Source of the DNA: Pseudomonadota bacterium
Lineage (GTDB): Bacteria; Myxococcota; UBA9042; PHBI01
DNA length: 32,639 bases
Direction: 5' to 3'
Assembly (NCBI GenBank): GCA_005772945.1
Contig: SXIE01000254.1
Location: forward strand, 1 to 32,639
Shown: positions 8,577 to 14,596 of the stretch, one piece after another
Position numbering within the stretch: the stretch's first letter is position 1
Layout: each line of letters starts with the position of its first letter
Program-made: the position numbers and the translations under genes
The notes under the pieces: generated by a model
The model's database searches: none
Told to the model about the DNA's origin: nothing
What the model saw: the letters and a program-made list of their open reading frames with translations, nothing else

Positions 8577-8595
8577 CATCGCGCAGCGAGCGGTA

Positions 8596-8636
8596 CGCAC
8601 TGTTGTGGGCCGCACTCCGTCTCGAAACACAGTGCG
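8596..8636 (+). repeat. Inverted repeat in the probable 5' leader of the cytochrome mRNA
   Basis: Arms cgcactgt (8596-8603) and acagtgcg (8629-8636) are exact reverse complements separated by 25 bases. They lie after the predicted sigma-54 start site, so they could form an RNA stem or be a protein site. No known riboswitch pattern was recognised. Confidence 0.4.
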
Positions 8637-8685
8637 TGCGATCGAGCGGGCGGTCTTGATCATATCGGTGATGGGAGAACCAATC

Positions 8686-11600
8686 ATGCGGAACCTATGT
8701 AGCGGTCGTTCGAGTGCCATAGTGGTGGCATTCGCGCTGGCAGCGTGTACCGGCGATACCGGTCCTGCGGGCGATCCTGGTGCCAAGGGTGACCCCGGTA
8801 CGCCGGGCGATCCCGGTGGCGATGGCGTGAACGCCCTCGTCAAGACCTCGGCCGAAGCGGCCGGCGCGAACTGCGCCAACGGCGGTGTGAAGATCGAGAC
8901 GGGCCCCGACACCAACGGGAACGGGACCCTGGACGCGGACGAAGTCACCGCGGCCGCCACGAGCTACGCGTGCAACGGTGGCACCGGACCGGCCGCGGTC
9001 CAGACACTCGTCGACACGTCCGATGAGGCGGCCGGCGCGAACTGCGCTGATGGCGGCACCAAGATCGAGATCGGCCCCGACACCAACGGCAACGGCACGC
9101 TCGACGCGGCCGAAGTCAACGCGGCGCTCACGACCTACGCCTGCGATGGCAGCGCGGGCACCAACGCGCTGGCAACGCTCGTCAAGACCTCGGACGAAGC
9201 CGCCGGCGCGAACTGCGCTTACGGCGGCACCAAGCTCGAGGTCGGCCCCGACACGAACGGCAACGGCGCGCTCGACACGGCCGAGGTGAACGCGGCGCTC
9301 ACGACCTACGTGTGCGGCGGCGAACCCGGCGTGCAGACGCTCGTCGCGACCTCCGCCGAGGCGGTCGGCGCGAACTGCGCGTTCGGTGGCGTGAAGATCG
9401 AAGTCGGCTCCGACGATGACGGCGACGGCGTCCTCGACGCGGGCGAAGTCGACGCGAGCGAGACGACCTACGCCTGCAACGGCCTGGCGGGTCCCTCGTC
9501 GGTGAGCACCGGACTCGTCACCACCATCACCAGCGTGAGCACCACGAACCCGGTCCAGGTTCACTTCACCCTGAAGGACGACCGCGGTCGCCCCGTGGAC
9601 GTGAAGGGTTACTACTCCCTGAACACCGCGATCTCGCCTCGTTTCTCGCTGTCCTACATCAGCAAGGACGCGGCCGGGAACGTGCTTCCGTACAACGTGT
9701 ACACCAAGGCCAACCGAACCTCGTCGCTCACGACCTTCCAGCCCACCTTCTATAACCCCGACGCGTCGACCAGCTCGACCGCCAAGACCCCCTCCGTGGG
9801 CACCCTCGTCGAGGACGTCCCCGGGACCGGCGCCTACACCTACACGTTCCCGGCCGTCGACGTGGCCCAGACCAAGACCGACCGGACCCCGAACGGTGTC
9901 CTCTACAAGGCCGTCACCTTCGATCCGGCGCAACTGAACGCGACCCACACGGTGTGGATCCAGGCGACGCGCCAGACCGACATCAACGACACGACCAACC
10001 CGAAGACCTTCACGGCGCACGACGTGGAGTACAACTTCATCCCGAGCGGCGTCGGCACGCCGATCGATCGCGAGATCGTCTCGGGCGAGAACTGCGCGAA
10101 CTGTCACGCCGGCTTCAAGCCCGAGGGGCTGGTCTCGAACCAATTCCACAGCGGCGCGCGCAACAACCCGCAGATGTGCAGCGTCTGCCACAACCCAGCG
10201 CGCACGAGCAACCCCGCGGCCGAGGCCAAGACGTTCATCCACCGCATCCACTATGGCCATCACCTCCAGCCGGCCAATGTGTTCAACGAGCTTGCGGCGA
10301 CCTACCCGCAGGACATCCGCAAGTGCGACACCTGCCACGGCGGCGCGGCCCAGGGCGCGCAGGCCATGACCCGGCCGACCATCGGCGCCTGCGGCTCCTG
10401 CCACGATGCGGTCGACTTCGCGACGACCGCCCTCGCGACCTGCACGAACCCGCCGGCCGTCGACGCCGACGGGCTCCAGGTTCCGTGCCGTCACACCGCG
10501 GGCATCAAGACCGACGCCGAGTGCACCACCTGCCACATGGCGGACGGGACGATCTTCGGCAAGCTCCAGCACGTGCCGGTCTCCATCCCCGACCCGAACA
10601 ACTCCTACGCCGGTGGCACCAACTCCAACACGAACGCCGCCTATCTCGCGTCCGCGGGCTACGTCCCGGTCGGCGCGGACGTCATCACGTACGTCATCGA
10701 CACGGTGAGCCTCGTGGACGCCAATCCGGTCTCCACCGCCTACAAGAACCCGCAGATCAAGTTCAAGTTGCAGAAGAACGGCACGGACGTCGTCTTCAAC
10801 ACCTTCAGCGCGGGGAACGTCACCGAACTGATGACGAACTTCGTCGGTTCCACGAGCGTCTACTTCGCATGGGCCCAGTCCCAGGACGGGATCGACACCC
10901 CCGCCAACTTCAACGTGAGCGCGAGCGCGTATATCAAGAACGTCTGGAACGGGACCGTGACCGCAACCACGGCGACGCTCTCGACGGCGCCGGACGCGAG
11001 CGGCTTCTACACGATCGTCCTGACTGGCACCAAGGTTCCGCCGACGGCCACGATGCTCACGGGTGGCGTGGGCTATTCTTACAACATCTCGTCGGCGCAA
11101 CCGATCACGCAGACCAACCTGCCGGACTATCCCTACAACACGACGACCAAGATCGGCGGGCTCAGCGTGCCGGCGCCGAACGTCTGGAAGGTCGCCACCG
11201 ACTTCACCGGGCGCCGCCCGATCGTCGACACCGAAAACTGCCTGAATTGCCACGGCGCGCTCGGTGCGGCTCCGACGTTCCACGGCGGCCAGCGCAATGA
11301 CGCTCCGACGTGCGCGTTCTGTCACACGCCGAACCGCACCAGCACCGGGTGGTCCGCCAGCGCCAGTCACTTCGTCCACGCGATCCACAGCGGGCGTGTG
11401 CGGACCGAGTACTTCAACTGGCAGGCCTCCGACGACGACTCCGGCTTTGGGGAGGTGGAGTTCCCGGCGCGGATCAACGACTGTCTCGCATGTCACGTCG
11501 ACGGCGCCCACGATCTGAGCTCCGAGGGAGCGCAGGAGGCACTCCCGAATCACACGCCGAGCACCGTTGCGCAGGGCCGCTACAACATCGACGCTTTGTC

Positions 11601-12132
11601 CAACCCGACGGGGTGGTTCAGAGTCTCGCCGTACGTCGATGGCTCGTGGAAGACGAACTACGGTGCCGGTTTCGCGACGAGCGACGTCACGTACCGGTAC
11701 CCCGATGGGATGGGCGGCACGCAGCTGCGCGCGGACGCGTCCGTCAAGACCTGCACGCCGGACGATCCGTGCCTCTGCACAACGACCGAGCCGTGCACGC
11801 AGACGAGCACAGCGGGCAAGCAGGGCACCACCGTTTGTAGCGTCGGCACGCCGTGCACCTGCACGACGGCGTCGACCTGCACGGTGACGCTCAAGACCTG
11901 TACGACGCTCGCGCCGTGCGAGGCCGACGGCACCACGCTCGTGATCTCCCCGATCGTCCAGGCCTGCTCGTCGTGCCACGACGCGCCGACCGCCATCGAT
12001 CACATGGAGACCAACGGTGGTGCGTTCTACCGCCCGCGCAGCGCGGTGTTGGCGCCCAACGCGCCGGTCGAGCAGTGCATGACCTGCCACGGTCCGGGCA
12101 AGGTGTTCGCCATCGACGCGATGCACCAGTAA
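8686..12132 (+). CDS. OmcA/MtrC-family decaheme c-type cytochrome lipoprotein with EF-hand-like repeats
   Basis: A 1148-residue predicted outer-surface electron-transfer protein. The ATG at 8686 has GGGAG eight bases upstream and gives a lipoprotein signal with lipobox LAAC (Cys21). Residues 23-47 are collagen-like Gly-X-Y triplets. Residues 51-264 are four ~46-residue repeats, each with two cysteines and a loop such as DTNGNGTLDADE that fits a calcium-binding EF-hand. Ten CXXCH haem sites begin at Cys 470, 498, 547, 569, 613, 852, 876, 933, 1094 and 1131, a 5+5 arrangement typical of OmcA/MtrC. Residues 1023-1078, between haems 8 and 9, are a Cys/Thr-rich insertion with ten non-haem cysteines. 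No MtrA/MtrB-like partners lie beside it. Proposed role: electron exchange with extracellular donors or acceptors (inference from family). Confidence 0.93.
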   Translation: MRNLCSGRSSAIVVAFALAACTGDTGPAGDPGAKGDPGTPGDPGGDGVNALVKTSAEAAGANCANGGVKIETGPDTNGNGTLDADEVTAAATSYACNGGTGPAAVQTLVDTSDEAAGANCADGGTKIEIGPDTNGNGTLDAAEVNAALTTYACDGSAGTNALATLVKTSDEAAGANCAYGGTKLEVGPDTNGNGALDTAEVNAALTTYVCGGEPGVQTLVATSAEAVGANCAFGGVKIEVGSDDDGDGVLDAGEVDASETTYACNGLAGPSSVSTGLVTTITSVSTTNPVQVHFTLKDDRGRPVDVKGYYSLNTAISPRFSLSYISKDAAGNVLPYNVYTKANRTSSLTTFQPTFYNPDASTSSTAKTPSVGTLVEDVPGTGAYTYTFPAVDVAQTKTDRTPNGVLYKAVTFDPAQLNATHTVWIQATRQTDINDTTNPKTFTAHDVEYNFIPSGVGTPIDREIVSGENCANCHAGFKPEGLVSNQFHSGARNNPQMCSVCHNPARTSNPAAEAKTFIHRIHYGHHLQPANVFNELAATYPQDIRKCDTCHGGAAQGAQAMTRPTIGACGSCHDAVDFATTALATCTNPPAVDADGLQVPCRHTAGIKTDAECTTCHMADGTIFGKLQHVPVSIPDPNNSYAGGTNSNTNAAYLASAGYVPVGADVITYVIDTVSLVDANPVSTAYKNPQIKFKLQKNGTDVVFNTFSAGNVTELMTNFVGSTSVYFAWAQSQDGIDTPANFNVSASAYIKNVWNGTVTATTATLSTAPDASGFYTIVLTGTKVPPTATMLTGGVGYSYNISSAQPITQTNLPDYPYNTTTKIGGLSVPAPNVWKVATDFTGRRPIVDTENCLNCHGALGAAPTFHGGQRNDAPTCAFCHTPNRTSTGWSASASHFVHAIHSGRVRTEYFNWQASDDDSGFGEVEFPARINDCLACHVDGAHDLSSEGAQEALPNHTPSTVAQGRYNIDALSNPTGWFRVSPYVDGSWKTNYGAGFATSDVTYRYPDGMGGTQLRADASVKTCTPDDPCLCTTTEPCTQTSTAGKQGTTVCSVGTPCTCTTASTCTVTLKTCTTLAPCEADGTTLVISPIVQACSSCHDAPTAIDHMETNGGAFYRPRSAVLAPNAPVEQCMTCHGPGKVFAIDAMHQ
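8836..9477 (+). repeat. Four tandem ~165-base coding repeats (EF-hand-like module)
   Basis: Within the decaheme gene, four in-frame units begin about 171, 171 and 162 bases apart. Each encodes LVxTSxEAxGANCAxGG, a DTNGNGxLD-type loop and a closing Tyr-x-Cys. The loops fall at residues 75-86, 132-143, 189-200 and 243-254. The first three units are nearly identical in protein; the fourth has diverged (DDDGDGVLDAGE). Confidence 0.9.
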
Positions 12133-12144
12133 GCGACGGGGGTC

Positions 12145-12176
12145 GGAGCGCGAACGCACGACGCGTTCGCGCCTCC
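12145..12176 (+). terminator. First hairpin after the cytochrome gene
   Basis: A long stem (ggagcgcgaacgc pairing with gcgttcgcgcctcc, one bulged G) with an acgac loop, 13 bases after the stop codon. It lacks a T-run and precedes the stronger terminator at 12191, so it may help stop transcription or protect the mRNA 3' end. Confidence 0.5.
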
Positions 12177-12190
12177 GCAAGACCAAGAAC

Positions 12191-12226
12191 AAAGGGCGGA
12201 TCCGAGAGGGTCCGCCCTTTCTTCTG
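12191..12226 (+). terminator. Rho-independent terminator of the decaheme gene
   Basis: Stem aaagggcggatcc / gggtccgcccttt with a short gaga loop and one G-T wobble, running into tttcttc. This is the clearest intrinsic terminator in the window. It implies that the cytochrome is a single-gene transcript, separate from the channel gene that follows. Confidence 0.8.
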
Positions 12227-12260
12227 GCCGCCCACCCATACTATGACCTGCGGGGGTGTC

Positions 12261-13091
12261 ATGCCGTCCGACTCACCGTTCGATGCCTATGCGCCGATCG
12301 AGATAGCCCGGCGCGTCGAGGCCGTCGGCCTCACCAAGGCCAGGCGCGACTGGGTCTCGACCCTGGTCCTCTCGACGCTCGCGGGCGCCTTTATCGCGCT
12401 CGGCGCGCTGCTCTTCGCCGTCGTCATCAGCGGCTCGACGCTCGGCCTCGGACCGACGCGCCTGCTCGGCGGCCTGGCTTTCAGCGTCGGACTTTTGCTC
12501 GTCGTCGTCGGCGGTGCCGAGCTCTTCACCGGCAACAACCTCCTCGCGATGGCGTGGGCGTCCAAGCTCGTGACCTTCCGCCAGGTCGCCCGCAACTGGG
12601 CCATCGTCTACCTCGGCAATACGATCGGGGCCGTCGCGACGATGGCGCTCGCCTACGTCGGCGGCGTTCATCACCTCGGCCAGGACGCGGTCCGCCAGAC
12701 CCTCGTCACCCTCGGCGCGCACAAGTCCCATCTCGATCCGATCTCGCTCGTTGCGCTCGGGATCCTCTGTAACGCGCTCGTGTGCCTGGCCGTGTGGATG
12801 ACGTTCGCAGGCCGCTCGGTCATCGACAAGGCGGTCGCGATCGTGTTCCCGATCGCGGCCTTCGTCGCGATGGGCGCCGAGCACTCGATCGCGAACCTCT
12901 TCTTCCTGCCCTACGCTTGGATCCTCGACCCCGACAAGGTCTCTCTCGGCGGCATGGTCGCGAACATCGGTCTCGTGACCATCGGCAACGTGCTCGGCGG
13001 GACCCTGCTCGTGGCCCTGGTGTACTGGGGCGCCTACCTCCGTCCGGTACGGCCACGCCCCTCCGACGACGACAATTCCTCCGACGACTGA
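12261..13091 (+). CDS. Formate/nitrite transporter family channel (FocA/NirC-like)
   Basis: FNT proteins are pentameric channels passing formate, nitrite or related small anions across the inner membrane. The 276-residue protein has six hydrophobic segments. Family hallmarks are GGAELFTGNNLL (84-95, the first broken helix), RNWAIVYLGN (111-120) and EHSIANLFFLP (207-217) with the central pore histidine His208. The C-terminal tail is acidic (SDDDNSSDD). The start is set at ATG 12261; an in-frame ATG at 12243 would add six residues and has no better ribosome site. The gene ends eight bases before the formate dehydrogenase subunit, so the two are very probably co-transcribed. That favours formate as substrate, while the nitrate/nitrite-type molybdoenzyme downstream keeps nitrite possible. 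Confidence 0.9.
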   Translation: MPSDSPFDAYAPIEIARRVEAVGLTKARRDWVSTLVLSTLAGAFIALGALLFAVVISGSTLGLGPTRLLGGLAFSVGLLLVVVGGAELFTGNNLLAMAWASKLVTFRQVARNWAIVYLGNTIGAVATMALAYVGGVHHLGQDAVRQTLVTLGAHKSHLDPISLVALGILCNALVCLAVWMTFAGRSVIDKAVAIVFPIAAFVAMGAEHSIANLFFLPYAWILDPDKVSLGGMVANIGLVTIGNVLGGTLLVALVYWGAYLRPVRPRPSDDDNSSDD

Positions 13092-13099
13092 GGCACGCG

Positions 13100-14596
13100 A
13101 TGACCCACGAGCTTCTCGAGCGAGCGCGCCGCCTAGCGACCGTGCACGACGACGCCTCGGCCCTGGACGATCTCGCAAAGGGCCTCGCGCCGGAGGAGGT
13201 CGCCACGCGCCGCGGGCTGCCGCTTTCCACGGTGCTCGGGGTCCAGAGCTTCTACGAGCTCCTGCCGCCCTCCGACGAGCCGACGCCCCGCCATGGGTCC
13301 CGACACATATGCGCGGGAACGGCTTGCTGGGCCGCGCGCGGCGCCGTCGGGGCGCCTCAACCGACCGCGGCAGACGGGTCGCTCATTCGCTGCCTCGGTC
13401 GCTGCTACGAAGCCCCGACCGAGACCCACGCACTGAGCGCGCCCGTTGCGCATCCGATCAGCGTGCGCAGCCTGACCCCGACGCCGATCATCTTCCGTCA
13501 TCTCCTCGGCGAGGCGCTCGATCTCGCGGCACTCTATGGCCTCTCGGATCCCGAGGCCGCCCTCGCGCGCATCGAGGCCTCGGGCCTGCGCGGGCGTGGC
13601 GGCGCCGCCTATCCGACCGCCGCGAAATGGCGCGCCGCGCGCCACGCCGTCGGCGCCCAGAAGGTCGTCATCGCCAACGGCGACGAGGGTGATCCGGGTT
13701 CCTACGTCGATCGACTCTTGCTCGAAGATGCACCCCACGCGGTGCTCGCCGGCATGAACCTCTGCGCGCATGTGATCGGTGCGACCCACGGGATCGTCTT
13801 CGTGCGCGGCGAGTATCCCGAGGCCTCGAGACGCGTGCGCGCGGCGATCGCCGAGGCCGCCCCCTACCTCGCCCCGGGCTTCGTGGTCACGGTCCGCCAA
13901 GGCGCCGGCAGCTACGTCTGCGGCGAGGAAACGGCCCTCATCCGCGCCATCGAGGGCCTGCGCGCCGAGTCGCAACCCAAGCCCCCCTACCCTGCCGAGC
14001 GCGGACTCTACGGCTGGCCGACGGTCGTGCAGAACGTCGAGACCCTGGCCATCGCGCCCTGGGTCGTCGCCACCGGGCGCGCCCCATCGAGCAAGGCGTT
14101 CTCGCTCTCGGGCGCCCTCACGTCCCCCGGCGCCATCGAAGCCCCCTTCGGCATGACACTCCGGGAGTTGCTCGTCACGGGCGGCGGCGGCCCACCGCCC
14201 GGGCGTCGCTGGACCATGGCGCTCGTCGGCGGCCCGATGGGACGCCTCGTCCCCGAGTCCGAATTCGACGTGGCGCTCGGCTACGACACGCTGCCCGGCA
14301 TGGGCCACGGCGGCATCGTCGTCTTCGACGAGCGGACACCCCCCCGCGAGCTCGCGCTTCACCTCTTCGACTTCGCCGCGAGCGAGTCGTGCGGTGGCTG
14401 CACGCCCTGTCGCATCGGCACGTCCCAGCTCGCGCGCGCGCCCGACCGCGCGAGCCTGGAGCGCCTCTTCACAACGCTGGAAATCGGCAGCCTGTGCGGC
14501 TTCGGCCAAGGCGTACCGCGCCCGATCCGCGATCTCATGCGCGCCTTTCCGGACGCCCTCTTCCCCGCCACGCCCAACTCGCGAGGCACGCCATGA
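13100..14596 (+). CDS. NAD-dependent formate dehydrogenase beta subunit, NuoE-NuoF fusion
   Basis: A 498-residue fusion that passes electrons from the catalytic subunit to NAD+. Residues 1-125 are NuoE/FdsG-like (thioredoxin fold) with [2Fe-2S] ligands C71, C76, C98 and C102 (CAGTAC, CLGRC). Residues 126-490 are NuoF/FdsB-like: FMN site GLRGRGGAAYPTAAKW (162-177), NADH-site segment NGDEGDPGSYVDR (193-205), GSYVCGEETALI, and a C-terminal [4Fe-4S] site C431-x2-C434-x2-C437 with C466 in SLCGFG. The spacing before the last Cys is 28, against 39 in typical NuoF, so that loop is shortened. Fused subunits of this kind are known from Methylobacterium-type FDH1. Its stop overlaps the next start by four bases. 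Confidence 0.9.
   Translation: MTHELLERARRLATVHDDASALDDLAKGLAPEEVATRRGLPLSTVLGVQSFYELLPPSDEPTPRHGSRHICAGTACWAARGAVGAPQPTAADGSLIRCLGRCYEAPTETHALSAPVAHPISVRSLTPTPIIFRHLLGEALDLAALYGLSDPEAALARIEASGLRGRGGAAYPTAAKWRAARHAVGAQKVVIANGDEGDPGSYVDRLLLEDAPHAVLAGMNLCAHVIGATHGIVFVRGEYPEASRRVRAAIAEAAPYLAPGFVVTVRQGAGSYVCGEETALIRAIEGLRAESQPKPPYPAERGLYGWPTVVQNVETLAIAPWVVATGRAPSSKAFSLSGALTSPGAIEAPFGMTLRELLVTGGGGPPPGRRWTMALVGGPMGRLVPESEFDVALGYDTLPGMGHGGIVVFDERTPPRELALHLFDFAASESCGGCTPCRIGTSQLARAPDRASLERLFTTLEIGSLCGFGQGVPRPIRDLMRAFPDALFPATPNSRGTP

Larger units (their letters stand above)
8353..8685 (+). other. 333-base non-coding regulatory gap upstream of the decaheme cytochrome
   Basis: No credible gene is seen here. 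In order it contains a 6-bp palindrome at 8395-8410 (tggaaa / tttcca), G-runs at 8424-8456, an 8-bp hairpin at 8467-8488, a 7-bp hairpin at 8540-8557, a sigma-54-like promoter at 8561-8576 and an inverted repeat in the probable 5' leader (8596-8603 with 8629-8636). The density of dyads is unlike the surrounding coding DNA. Confidence 0.7.

Noticed and set aside
8836..9477. CRISPR or transposon-type repeat array
   Set aside because: The repeats are in frame, encode a conserved protein module, and have no spacer or transposase context.
11752..11919. Extra haem sites in the Cys-rich insertion of the cytochrome
   Set aside because: None of the ten cysteines is in CXXCH or a known variant with a following His; the segment has no His.
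8695..12192. A 1165-codon open frame on the minus strand opposite the decaheme cytochrome
   Set aside because: It mirrors the codon pattern of the haem gene in GC-rich DNA, is Arg/Val/Gly-rich without domains, and the plus-strand gene has ten haem motifs, a signal peptide and a ribosome site.
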